The notes under the pieces were generated by a model. It saw nothing but the letters and a program-made list of their open reading frames with translations. It had not been told where the DNA came from and searched no databases. The position numbers were made by a program, and so were the translations under genes. From Sapria himalayana (taxonomy: Eukaryota; Streptophyta; Magnoliopsida; Malpighiales; Rafflesiaceae), in NCBI GenBank assembly GCA_029783825.1, contig JAREIK010002463.1, positions 405,501-469,500 on the forward strand: a stretch of 64,000 bases of DNA, given 5' to 3'. Positions 24,165 to 36,299 of the stretch are shown piece after piece. How positions within the stretch are numbered: position 1 is the stretch's first letter; each line of letters begins with the position of its first letter.

Positions 24165-26539
24165 ACTCTACCCACGAAATGGAATTTCATCCTCAAATTT
24201 TAAAATTCATTATTCAAGAAATTATAGATAATTATTTAACAACCCATTTTTATTTTTAAAAGTCATATTTTCTACTACATAGTATTACCAAAGGACTTAC
24301 CCAAGTAAATCGACTTATTTCTTAACACTTTTTATTTCTAGTCTAGGATATGAACAAGTAGTTCTTGTATTTCACATTTCCAATAAGAATAAAATAGTAT
24401 AGTTTAAAACATTAAAAAGATTGGAAAATTTTTATGTTGTGATCTTACTATAAGAATAACAATCTTTATGTAGTAGAATGAATAAAATTTTGATCCCTCT
24501 GATGAATAAACATGGATCTCCAAAATCAAGAACTTATATTAATATTTTACAATAAAAATAATTCTCTTGTAGTAATATCTTTTTTGTATAGGATTTGTAA
24601 CTAATAATATTGTCGCAATCTAAGAATGCATCCAATGATGATCCACATGAGTATGAAAGTAAAAACCTCAAAGGAAGTGGTCTTGGAGATAAGTTGGTGC
24701 TAACTAAACTTCGATTCGACCAAGATATAATGAATGAATAAATCATATTTTCACTTTTATCCAAATTTAAAAAAAATCTTACATTCTGCAAATGAACCTT
24801 AAGAAGAAATTATTTATACTATTTAAAACTATTATATCCCCATATAAAAATATTATTCAAAAATTTTGGTATATGTTATGGGATGACGAAGACCAATTTT
24901 TCATTTTCATTTTTAGTTATCTTTATTCATTGAATATAGATATAATTGTGTGATTTGAAAAGAAACTTGTCAACTTTAGTTATTCTTTATAAGAAGAGTA
25001 TCATCCACATACCACCTATATTCTTTTTAAAAATAGAGAATTAATCAAATTAAGTTATAGTTTAATATATCTAAATTGGTTTTATTCTCACTTACATTAT
25101 TATCTTTTTATATAAGGTCCTACCATATTATATTTGGATGAAAAAAAATGTCTTTTTACTTTGGTTGGGGTAGCCTCATGAATCTCATGTGCTGAGAGCT
25201 TACTTATCATGGTCCTCGATCATATTATCGAGACCATGATCTCTAAAGTCATATTTAGATCATATTTAAAGCATGTCCATCATTTTGGATCAATTCCAAA
25301 TCACTTTATTCTAGCTTCAAACTTATAAGGGTGTGACCCATTTTGTTTTAGCTTATTTTGGTCACTTAGTTGAACATTTGGATCAAGTAAGTCATGAGCA
25401 GCATTTAATAACATAAAATGACCTCAATTGAGAAGAGAGTTAGTGGTCTGACTACAAACCTTTTCATAAACAACATTATGTGTAAATCATTCTTTCACCA
25501 TTTCTATTATCCAATTGATTCAAAATTATGTATAAAGTGTTGTTCCCATTAGACTGGCTATGTCATGTCTAGCCTAAGTGTAAAATATTCTTATATCAAG
25601 ACTCATTATTCATTATTTATGCCATCAAAAATATTTTTCATGATATTTTCACTTTGACTAGATATTTCTGAGTAATAATTTTGATAAGTGGTTGTGGATA
25701 TGCCCCTCAATCTATTAAGATATGTGAATTATTTATTAACTACTAAACTACCTTCAAACACTTCAAGTTATACCCAATCATCAATCTATGAATAACCTTT
25801 GAGAAACAACAATCAAATGAAGTCAAAGCTAATGATCAATATCTAAGGAAAACTTGATTATTTCAAGTCTAAGGATACTTGTATGATTACTATGATGATA
25901 CTATCATCTATATTAAATAGATAATTTCTCGGATTCTTTAATGGAAGATATCGGATGTACTTGACTATTCTTTACAAGCATTTACTTATATACTTTAATA
26001 ATCACCATGATCATAGTTCATGAGATCAACTACTTGATCAAATGAAGAAGTATAACATTTACTTATTTATCCAAATCAATAATATTCATTCTAGTTGATC
26101 CTATGATAACGAATAATTTAGATACAACATAACTACACATGATGAAAATCTAATTATCACATTATGATTTTTTTTCATGCAATGTAATATATCATGGAGT
26201 TCATTAACTAATTTAAGATCGATATCAATTCGTAAAAAACATAAATATCAAATTAATGAATAAGCCATCTTATTAAGTAAAAAAAGATTATATAATAAGA
26301 GAAAATGGAGATCATCTTTAGATCACTTTTTTAATAACTCACATAAAAGCAATACATGAAATACATCATCTATATAACTATACTCTAGAGGCAATATCAA
26401 CTGATAAACAACTAGTCTCATTCTCATAAGTATCTCAAATATATCCATGTATCATGGCACAAGTTTCCTCTTCTTTCCCAAATGATATACACCTTATGAG
26501 ATGATACTTACAAAAAAACTCAAATTCCAAATTCAAACT

Positions 26540-27153
26540 CTAGAAGTATTGGAATTTTTTTTGTAACCTTTTCAACTCAACAATGTTATTCAATGTGGAG
26601 AGATAGATAGGCTTAATTCCTTGCATTAATTCTATAAATTTATTTCCTTTGAAGGAAGCAATATTTGTAGCTCCTTGAAAAATTACAAACTCTTGCACAA
26701 TAGGAACTCGATACCAAAAAGTTTTATTTTTAGGCCCTTTTCTAGCCTTATTTAAAAGAGAAAAAATACAATGCTCAACTTGCATTGTCCACAAGATCAA
26801 CCACTAAATTGTGGTCAACAAAACTCACTTTTAATCATAATAAGTTTTTTGCCAATATGTAATATGACTCATCCCTAGCAACAATTAAGCATAAAATGGA
26901 ATTCTAATAACTAATATATTCCAAGGATTACAACATGTTTGAAAATATTCAAAAATAAAAGATTGACACAAAGACATAAATCATCAAAATAAATATCACA
27001 AATTTCATACACCTTGCTCACTAAAATCAAACTATTTAACAAAGAAGCTGCACATAAACTAAATTCAAACTCCATGAGTTTCATACCCAATATATTGACC
27101 AACAAATAAAAAACAAAAGAATGAGAGGAACCAGTGTTAACAAAATGCTCCAA
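26540..27153 (-). pseudogene. Gypsy protease and adjacent pol remnant
   Basis: The 80-codon open frame 27153-26911 contains FVNTGSSHSFVFYLLVNILG, SLCAASLLNSLILVSKVYE and DDLCLCVNLLFLNIF, then VILGIY: the aspartic protease of a Tekay/Del-like element with the active-site DTG changed to NTG. It is closely parallel to the decayed protease at 443-705 (SFVFYFFVNTLDGKLEKL, LVSTL, DLCLCL), so the two elements are one family. A second open stretch (26800-26540) contains VPIVQEFVIFQGATN and LNNIVELKRL, the linker between protease and RT. Both retain sense frames only piecewise. Confidence 0.72.
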
Positions 27154-27639
27154 GTACTATAAATATGGAATATTTTTTCCAACTCAACATCTACAACTTT
27201 CTCTGTCTACATGATATGCAAGATAGAAAAAGGTTATCTACGAGTCATAGGTGTCGTTCACATATTATTTGTCTATTCTAAAGTACTATAAGTAGAAAGA
27301 CCCAATTGGCCATTGTGACTTGTACATTGAAGGCCTATGGATTGAGATAAAGCAATTCCATTAGTATTGAAGTAACTATCTATGGTCTAACTAAAACTAC
27401 AAAAAGCAAGCCAACTTTATGTGTTTGACTTGATTACAACTGAAAAATTTTATTCTATTAAAACATGGTCCACCTAAAAAAATATTATCATCTCACGACT
27501 CAATAGAAGAACCTACCGTCAAACTAGTTTGAGTAATGCAAAAAAGTCTATGACTTCCCTTTTGATAAAAAATTCAAAAAAAAAAATACCATTTGACATG
27601 ATCTATACTTCTTTTTTTTCTATTTTCATATATATGCAA

Positions 27640-27905
27640 AGTATCATCCCTCTTTTGTTCTACCAAGATGGTACTTTTTATAAGATTTTCATACTCATAA
27701 AGGTGTAAAAGAATCATTTAGAAATATAGATAATGCTTTAGTATTTTTTTGAAACATTGAAATTGCTTATCATTTGTATCAACCATATAATAATCAAAAT
27801 GTGTCAGCTCATAAATGATGGCTCAAACTTTGTCACACACATTACCTTGCATGAGTTTTATGAACATTGAGATCTTTGCTCCTCTTATATCCTAATTGAA
27901 TTGCT
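27640..27905 (-). pseudogene. Gypsy gag (retrotrans_gag) remnant
   Basis: On the minus strand, QGNVCDKV, IIYELTHFDYYMVDTNDKQF, YLYF and LVEQKRDD follow the plant gag pattern 'L.QG..TV..Y...F.EL..F.P.MV.T...K...F..GL' up to 'A..VE...'. Stops occur in the middle. It lies upstream of the protease in the correct order. Confidence 0.5.
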
Positions 27906-28410
27906 TAAAATTAAAAGAAGTCTTCAAACATAGCTCGTGTTAAATGGGCTTTGAGTCGAAGCCTAATTATGCTTTGTCACCAAAAGTATTATTCTCCAAT
28001 GAATAAAAAAGTTGCCATGAAAACCTTAAGGTTTACTGGAACCCCTTAGTTTTCCATTTTTTTTCTTTACAAAATATAGTCAAGACTCTACTAATAAATG
28101 ATTGGGTTTACCACTAAAATAAGGAGCATCCTACATAGAAAACTCATTCAACTATCATGCTCTTAGACAAATTTTTTCCTACTTTGATGCCAACTATGGA
28201 CTAATTGATACTATTAGTTTAAGAACCAACTTCACCATAAATCCTATTATAAAAAATAAAATTGAACATCTCATACTCCAAGGAGTATGAAAAATAAACT
28301 CACAAGTGCATATTATATTAAACACTCAAATAAGCAAGACAAGATAAATTACCACACCAACATACTTAATAATTCATGCATAGATAATATAACTCTAGAA
28401 ATTTTATATC

Positions 28411-28418
28411 TGATACCA
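28411..28418 (-). other. Primer binding site (initiator Met tRNA type)
   Basis: Minus-strand TGGTATCA, followed by GATA, lies 7 bases inside the LTR end at 28426. TGGTATCAGAGC is the usual plant initiator-methionine tRNA complement, here eroded after eight or nine bases. It fixes the LTR boundary and orientation. Confidence 0.65.
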
Positions 28419-28425
28419 CAAAAGC

Positions 28426-30270
28426 TGTCACATCACCACTCGCTTAGGAGTGGTGATGTGCTTGGTTTGATTAGATAAATTTAATAGGATTTAAAATACT
28501 TTAAAATCCAATGTGATGGGTTTTTACATTTGTAATGGTGGGCTTTAGTAAATGTAGTAAATTTCCCATAGAGTGCTTGTAAAAAAAATGGAAAGAATAT
28601 TTATTAAAAATGTGGATCCAAAATAAATGAATTTATATTGAAAAATGAAGAAAAAAATATACTATGAATAGTATTGCCGATGGTCGGCTACTTGTATATA
28701 GAAAGTTGCAGACAATTCAACAATAGCTTCTTTCCTTCTCTTTTTTCTAGTTAGTTTCATTCTAAAATACTCAAAATCTCAAAAATTTAGTAGAAACGAG
28801 TAAAAAAACTGGTCAAGATCCCTCACATTTAAGCATTAAAATTAATCAAATTATAGATAACATTATGAATATGCATAGACCTACAAATTTAAACATTCAC
28901 ATGTAAAAGCAAAGTCATTTATATAAATTAGCCCATGTGGCAAAAAAATATCAAAGTTTCAAATAAATACATCTAGATGATCCACCAAAACCCTCACATA
29001 GATCTGCAAGCTTTAAAATCATCTTTGATCAGTAATATTTTTTCCACCTAGAGAAAATAGGGATGAGCAATTAATACCAGTAGGAAAATCTCAAGAAAAT
29101 ATGCAAAAATTAATATTTTACCTCCATAGCCACATAAGAGTTTAAGAATAAGCTTTGAAATATCTATATATATACATGGCTAAACAAATTTATGATATTA
29201 TAATGTGTTTGTGTCTAAGTTTTCCAAACATTTACTTTTCAATTTCATCCAATTTTCATAAGCATACACAATTTATGTATATCAAGGCTCCATCAGATCA
29301 CAACGAGACATGTAGAGAGAAAAATTGACCTACTAGCTCTAGCCAAGCTACCATCCCCCACTAGGGAGAACATACATTTATTTCCATGATCCAAAGGCTC
29401 AGGAGAGATTTATCAGTTTCTAGTCCAGCAACCATTTCCTCCACATAGTAGAACTCAAACACATATGTACAAGGTGGTTTAGGCTCATTCTTTCGATGAC
29501 ATATCAAAACCCTACCTATATGGATAGTCTTCCAATTTTATCCCTTCATGTCTTTGCTAGGACTAATAGTTACCTTAAAACTTCATGTATAAAATATGTA
29601 TTTTTCCAAAATTCTTAAATTTTTTTTTTTAAAATATCATATAGCTTATATATATATTTAAATTATTTCTCATAAGATTTTAAACATGCATATCAGCATA
29701 ATCTCATTTCAAAATTAGTCAAATAATCTATCAGCCATATTTTTGACACCATTTATAGATAATCAAACACCATTTTCTCTTTTTTAGAAATATAACTTTT
29801 ACTAAAAAAATGAATGGGTAAATGAGTTTCTAAATTTATCAAAAAATTATTTATTGGTGTCAAATTTATGAGTTTCCTTTAATTAATCATATATCTTAAT
29901 TGAATGAATAAAATTTCATAAAACTCATTTCAAATAATCCAAAACAAAAGTTGTATAACTGCATACATGAAATAATACATCAAAAAAAAATCTATATGTA
30001 AATAACAATGTAAAATATAAAATTCCACATGAGTTTCTAGAAATTTCCTATCTTGACTAAATTTTTTCAAGTCTTATACATCAAAAGTTTGTTCCAATAT
30101 TTCAATATGAGCTCTATTATCACAATTCAGACTCAAACAAAAATAAAAAAATAGGGTTGCTAATTTATGCAATTTCAAGCCTAATTTATAAAATCAAGTA
30201 AGAAAAATAAATAAATTGTTAACTAACCTCAACTCTAACATTCCTTGCCGAGGTTAAAACCATTTCAATG
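28426..30270 (-). repeat. 5' LTR of the right gypsy element, truncated
   Basis: Matches the 3' LTR (20577-24164) block by block: ATTTAATAGGATTTAAAATA near 28478, ATTTAGTAGAAACGAGTAAA near 28785 and TCAAGCCTAATTTATAAAAT near 30174. It stops near 30270, so roughly the first 450 bases of the LTR are missing and copia-type sequence follows. It has only one copy of the segment that is multiplied in the 3' LTR. Confidence 0.78.
28429..28460 (-). other. Perfect 12-bp hairpin at the LTR terminus
   Basis: CACATCACCACT (28429-28440) and AGTGGTGATGTG (28449-28460) are exact inverted repeats around an 8-nt loop, ending three bases from the LTR end. The stem sequence differs from the other two LTR ends although the flanking sequence is conserved. 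Confidence 0.85.
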
Positions 30271-30299
30271 GCTAGTGAACCAACTTGCATCTATGAAGA

Positions 30300-31570
30300 T
30301 GCTCTTCAAAGTCGAGTTAGTTTCTTTCTTATTATTGAGCTCAGTTCTAAATAATTAGGATAACTTTGTGGTTTTTTAGGGCATGCACCATGAGGAGGTA
30401 TTATATCAATGTATATTCTCTCAAAAAACCTATTGCCTAAAGAAGTAAATAGAAAAAAGAACATTGATAATTCTCATGGTATTTTTTTCTTGAGAGACAT
30501 GATAGGATCACCATTAAGTACATATAGAGTGATGAAAGAATATATTCTTCCAAAAGTAAGTCACAAGATAGAAAAGTAGTCAAGTATTACCACTATAACA
30601 TGATGGTACATATGAAAATAATTTCTATTCTTGGAAAAGACAATAACAAGAGCATATGAGAAGAGATAGATATGAGAGAGACCAACATCACTTTGGAATG
30701 TGACTTAATGCTAGTTAGCGATGACAAACCCACTAATTTAGTATCTCAAGAGATGATTGGCTTATCTACTTAAAATTTTTATATTACATCATCTTGCATA
30801 TTAACTTTCATACACATCTAGTGATTATGTCATTGTAAATATTACATCACCTTGTGGATCATCACATATATTATGCATATGAGATACTATTCTATAGATG
30901 CAAAATGGATATCAGCTAATACACAAAGATGTCTAGTGTGTATCGAACATTCGAGTGATCCAGATGTCTATAGTTATATTGGATAGCATTGATACATGAG
31001 TCATTTTAGTGATGGCTAGTGCAAACATACCAAGGGGAAAGTATATTGTATGCTATGTATGCTAGAGTATCTAAAGAATAAGTAAATATGATTCATCAAA
31101 AGAGTAAGATTAGTATCTAGCATGACAAACATGGTAATGTGATTAAGAAGGGTCTTCAACTACTAACTAGAAGGAATATTCTTCCATTTCACCATTATAA
31201 GAGTAAATATGATCATCTCATGATGCATGTATAGATTATTCTTCCATTCCACCATATATAAGAGTGAATATTCTTGATTTTATTCATACTAATGTCTTCT
31301 ATATGTAAAGTATGACACTAAATGGGACCATTTACTTTGTCATACCCATTGATATCACTCTAAAAATATGTGGGTATTTACACTAAAAATATAAAATTTT
31401 TAAGGATTTCCACACAAGAGTTGAGAGAGAGAACTATAGAAAACTAATGTTCATACATTTTGAAAAGTTCAATTTGAGAGAAACTATATGTATCTCATAG
31501 AATTATACATAAAAATTTATCAAATAAAATGTCATATTTAAATTATATGACTTAGAGGATGAATTGGGTT
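30300..31570 (+). pseudogene. Ty1/copia gag-pol remnant, protease and integrase part
   Basis: Decayed copia polyprotein. Near 30695 the frame ECDLMLVSDDKPTNLVSQEM leads toward the protease region (consensus '...W..DSGAS.H.T'), whose active site is not preserved; an 'SYTSGD.GTV'-like remnant follows. Near 31100 HDKHGNVIKKGLQLLTRRNI matches the GAG-pre-integrase motif 'WH.RLGHMS..GL..L....L'. Near 31265-31460 VNILDFIHTNV, LNGTIYFVIPIDI and KDFHTRVERENYRKL match integrase 'L..IH.DV.....G..YFVTFIDD' and 'FK.F...VERETG.KLK'. The remaining part of the pol gene resumes near 33360. Confidence 0.7.
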
Positions 31571-31799
31571 ACTAAAGAGAAAATTTGGTACATATAGCTA
31601 TGCATATAGTTATTGATGCATAACTATTGATTTAATTAATATGTACCTTAATGTTGCCTATAATACCTTTTAAAAGTTGCATTTTTTCAAATCTCCTTTT
31701 TTATTCTATTTAGTTCCCTTGCTAATGAAATGTCTTAGTCAATAGTGTACCTTATGACTGGAAATGATTCATGCTCATTACCATATAGTAATAGCCATG

Positions 31800-33100
31800 C
31801 TAAAGGTAAAAACACCCTCATTCCCTTTTAATTAGATTGTACAATTTCCCTCTTTCATGTAAGAGTGAACCTTTCTTCTTTCATGCCTTTGATAGTGTTC
31901 ACATGTTTAATAAGATTCTCCAAGTCTATTTCTTGATTATAGCTACCATCGAAAAGAAAAATAATAGATTGATGAAGAAGGGTTGGTGAATTAATAGAAT
32001 TTGAAGAGGGTACAATAGACATTTCTCTAAATTTTGAATCAAATAATATCAATATTGTATTAATAGGCAATGATTTGCTAATACTATAAAGAAGTTATGT
32101 AAAATTAATAGAAACAATTACTCAGATCAGAGTAATAATAGTAGCAACAAATAGATTTTCAATTAAAAATGTCAAATTAAGATATATTTTTATGTTTCTA
32201 TTGATCAAAAAACATATATTGTGGCTCAGGTAGTGACTTATTTCTAGGAAATGAGAGGGGAATTCATCCATGGGCTTGTGAATAACTTCCAAAGGTACAA
32301 GAAACCATTATTTTTTTTGGAAGATATTCCCTAATTAAAATGAATTCTATTCATTAAGCAATGATGTAATATGATTGATAACTTGGGGTAACTAACATTG
32401 GGAAAGCCTCTTGTTATTGATAAGCTCCCAAATGTTCTAATGAAGATACCAATTCTTACTACTAATCATATAACTTTAGACTAGCCTTGGGCTTATTACC
32501 TTCTTCTTTGACCAACCACGATAATATTTGTGTGTTGTAAAATAACTATCAATTTTTTCACATCATTATCAAGGATTTTACTAAAAATTGGTAGCCAGTT
32601 ATTGAAAATGCTTACCTATTTGAAACATTATATTCTTTAAGGCTAGATCCCACCCTACCATTTGAAACATCTAATGAGAACAAACAAGAATATCATCTAC
32701 ATAAATCAACAATAAAAGCAAATAAAAATGTTATTCATATCAACTTAGAAATTAGGTGATGATTGTTGAAATAAATATTCAAACAAGAATAAAATTGAAA
32801 AATAAAAAGATTCAACAAAAATAAAATAAAATTAAATAAAACTCACTCAAATCTACATTAGATGGATTTAATTTTTTGAATGAGGATATTCCATCATGTA
32901 AAAGTTGAAACTAAAGAAATGATCAGCTCCTACATACTTTTGGAATAATATGTCAATGATAAAATACACTTAGAAACAAATCAATGTTACTTAAAATAAA
33001 TATTCTCATTTTGAATAATGAATATGACAATGCAATAGAAATATAACTAGTTTAAAAAGACAAAACTTTAACACAATTGAGAGTAAAAATTTTCAAATCT
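31800..33100 (-). pseudogene. Opposite-strand Ty1/copia fragment inside the plus-strand copia
   Basis: On the minus strand near 32675-32745 the frame HFYLLLLLIYVDDILVCSH contains the copia RT catalytic box YVDD with the hydrophobic lead-in typical of the family. Little else is readable. It separates the integrase (to 31570) and the RT (from 33360) of the plus-strand element, which suggests an insertion. The exact borders are not visible. Confidence 0.45.
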
Positions 33101-33359
33101 TTTATTCACATCCCAAATGATAAATGATCAAAACTAGAATATATTGTATATCCATTTATCTTCATTGTAATGATCACGTGGAGTTTGGGCATAGGCTATG
33201 AAGACCTAATTGTGAAAAAACTTATTTGGAGTAGAAATATGATTTTCATACAAGATCGATTACTATGCAATAGTCATCTGAGCAGAGAAGAGAGTACACC
33301 CATATAGATTCCTATTTGTACAGATCTAATGCTAGTTAATGACAAACATTAGTTAGATC

Positions 33360-34740
33360 AAGAAGGATTAAAAGAACAACCACCTAATGATTTTGAGCCA
33401 CAAAATTTACTTGATGATTTTGAACACCATGATATGCCTATTGAGAAGGTCATGGACCAACATAAAAGGCTTGGTTGTTTTTAATGATACACTTCAATTT
33501 GACCTCAAAACATCATTTAGTCCATACCAACTAGAGAAGATGATTCTCAACCGGCATAAAAGGCTCGATTAGTTATTAAGGCGTTTAGTCAAAAGAAATG
33601 AATTAAATTTGAACAGATATTCTTCCATAATAAAGTTATCTTTTATTCAAGTAGTTTTGAGTCTAGGTGCTAACTTAGATTTAGAAATTAATCAACTTGA
33701 TATTGAAATATTATTTCTTCATTGTCATTTTCATAAGATTCTCTACATGGACTAACCTTAGAAAATTATAGAAGAAGGAAAAGACTATCTCATATGTAAA
33801 CTAAAAAAAGTATGTATGAACTTAAGTATCCTCCAAGGTAATAGAATAAAAATATTTATATGTTCATGGACTATGATGATTTTCAATATATTTTTTATGA
33901 CTATTATGTATTTGTTAGTCATAAGTTGGATGATGTCTAACTTTTATATTTATTCTATATTGACAAAATGCTAATCATTGGCCATAATAAAGTATAGATT
34001 GACAAACTCAAAGGGAAGTTGGAAATAGTCATTTTTATGAAAAAATCAGATCCATCTATTTATGTCAATCAAGTATATTTTAGGGATAAGCACCATCTCA
34101 GATTGTCCATGAAGATGTATCTATTTATGTCAAGAATATTATATTAGTAAAGTTGTTGAGAGATTTTTTATAAAATATGTTAAGCCTGACTCAACCCCAT
34201 TAGCCAAAAAGGTGGCTATGGAATCAGTTTTTAGGTATCTATAAGTAATTTCACATCTAGCATTTTGCATAGACAATATAAAACCTATACTTCTTGGACA
34301 TAATTATTCTGAAATAATTCTACCTAGTGTTTTGTAATAACTTTAAGAGGGAGAGTAGTATCATGATAATCCAAGCTATACAAATTTATAGATCTATATA
34401 ATACTGAGACTAAGAATATTGTAGCTATTAATGTTTGTAATTAAACTTTGTGGTTGAAAATATTTTTTATTGACTTTGATATTCAATAGAAAACATATGC
34501 TACACAATGTGATAGTCAAAGTGTTTTACATTTCCGTAAAAAATCAACATTATATTATAGGTCAAAGCACATTGGTGTGTTATATTTTTGGATATAAAAT
34601 ATTTTAGACAAAAAGTCAAATGTGTTTAAAAGAGTACACACAAATAAAAATATTACCAATATGTTTACTTAATTGTTATCTAAATTTAATTTAAATAATT
34701 CATGTGCTTGAACGTGTCTCCCCACATATGGTAGAATAGG
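33360..34740 (+). pseudogene. Ty1/copia RT and RNase H remnant
   Basis: Continues the plus-strand copia. After a pre-RT linker, KARLVIKAFSQKK (near 33558) is the RT start ('YKARLVVKGF.QK.G.DF...F'). Then comes a decayed 'QLDVKTAFLHG...IYM.QP' stretch (33690-33755), KKSMYELKYPPR (near 33805; 'KSLYGLKQAPR'), LYLFYIDKMLIIGHN (near 33945; 'YVDDML' degraded to YIDKML) and DKLKGKLE. RNase H and the tail are seen as WLKIFFIDFDIQ, CDSQSVLHF, KSTLYYRSKHIGVLY and VHTNKNITNMFT (34450-34665). All copies of catalytic motifs are damaged, so it is inactive. Confidence 0.85.
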
Positions 34741-35165
34741 ATATTTTTTGGAACAGCCCGAGTTTTGGTAGATCGAGTTTTATGTAGTTTATATATTTGT
34801 TTGGTTATTTTAATTTTAAAACAGTAATACATGTTTGTTATTAAAATTTTAAAATAGTAATACATGTTTAATATTTTAAACAATAATATTTTATTTTTTA
34901 GTTACTATTAATTTTTATAAATTTGGAGCATGATGAATGAAAAATATGTAATAATTTCTCATGTTCTAATATTCAAAAAAAAAAAAGATAAATAGGATAT
35001 TCTCATTTTTCCAAAGAGGCATGCATGGTGCCTCTTGGGTGGATGGAGAACCTTAATCAAACAAGTTTTAAAATTAAAAAAAACATATAATGTGGTTGTT
35101 AATATTTTTTGCTTTCATTTTTTATGATACATAAATGTTTTCTCAAATAAACAAAAGAGCTCTCG

Positions 35166-35196
<31 letters not shown>

Positions 35197-35513
35197 CATT
35201 TTTGTTCGATAGTTGTGTTCATTTTTTCATAGGATAAAACAAAAAAAAAATTGAGCGTACTATTATATCTTTCTTTTCTTGTGAATTTGATTATTCTTAT
35301 AGGCTGGAATTGACGGCTGTGGAATAGTTGTGCTATTAGTGTGATTATATTATTCTATAGTTGTGCTACTATTTTGCTATTATTGCACTATGATTGGAAG
35401 GTTATTTAAAAAGAAAAAAAATTCTAGATAGATTATCTCATTTATCCAGTAATTGGATAAACTTAAGCTATTGAATCCTTGTAACTAAAGCCAAATAATG
35501 AATAATTAACCTA

Positions 35514-35548
<35 letters not shown>

Positions 35549-36299
35549 AAAATAATTTCTAAATCATTCTTCCCAAAAAAAAATAGCTAGCTTACATTAT
35601 TGTTTTGAATTTTTAAATTTTAGTATCTTATATTTGAGAAAATTAATTTTGGTTCAAAATATAATTTTTGGGCATGATATATTTTGTGGAATTTCATTCG
35701 AATGAAGAATTTTTAAGTACATATTATTTATATTGATATTATATCTTGAACTTTTAGCTTAATGTAGATTTTGGATTTTCTAGGATATTTTGAATTATTG
35801 TTGGATAATTAAACTTTAATTTTGTAGATTTATGCAGTTACATTCAAAATTGATTTATTTGTTTTAGTTAATATAAAATTTGTAGACTGAATTTTATTTA
35901 ATTAAAACTTTATTTGTTAAAATCAAGAAATTTAAATCTTAATTGAGTTTTTAAAAGTTTCCTCTCTGCTTAAAAAATATATTCCCATTATATTTTGGTA
36001 GTTTTGGATTAATGATTGACCAACTATCCTTCTGAACCAGAGTAACTTGTATCATAAGGCTACAATTCATAAACTTTCTTTGAATTAATGAATTTTAATC
36101 GAGAAATTTATCTTTACTCATGATTTTATGCATCTAATAGTAGTTTCGTAATTGGTTTTCATTTTATTTTCAAGCATGTCTAGCAACCAATAAGTTTTTT
36201 GTACCATTTTTAGGGATACGGATCCTTTATATGATATTGATACAAAATAATTTAATCTTACTTTGACTTTTTTATGTTTATATTCATTCTAATTTTTTC
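34741..36299. other. Non-coding stretch with simple repeats
   Basis: Downstream of the copia pol. It contains a (CT)n tract (about 35159-35196), a perfect (TAA)n tract (about 35511-35547) and direct words ATTTTAAA.TAGTAATACATGTTT near 34800-34870. The copia 3' LTR should start here, but no LTR pair could be confirmed. Position 36150 onward looks like leader of the following gypsy element. Confidence 0.5.

Larger units (their letters stand above)
24165..28425 (-). mobile_element. Internal region of the right Ty3/gypsy element
   Basis: Bounded on the minus strand by the primer binding site and 5' LTR (28411-28426 and above) and by the polypurine region and 3' LTR (24164 and below). Gag and protease remnants are recognisable in the 26540-27900 part. 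The 24165-26500 part should hold RT and integrase, but I could not identify either with confidence, so it is heavily decayed or partly replaced. The 25150-25420 stretch is slightly less AT-rich and reads like none of the expected domains. Confidence 0.7.

Noticed and set aside
25150..25420. Short inverted words (GGTCCTCGATCATATTATCGAGACC) as a MITE
   Set aside because: Only a local palindrome near 25211-25235 was visible; no paired ends or target duplication, and no second copy noticed.
28429..28460. Hairpin as a microRNA precursor
   Set aside because: The stem is only 12 bp with an 8-nt loop, and its location is the LTR terminus of a retrotransposon.
31855..32070. 71-codon minus-strand frame, possible copia gag
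   Set aside because: The match to a gag pattern was too vague to claim; only the nearby YVDD box supports copia on that strand.
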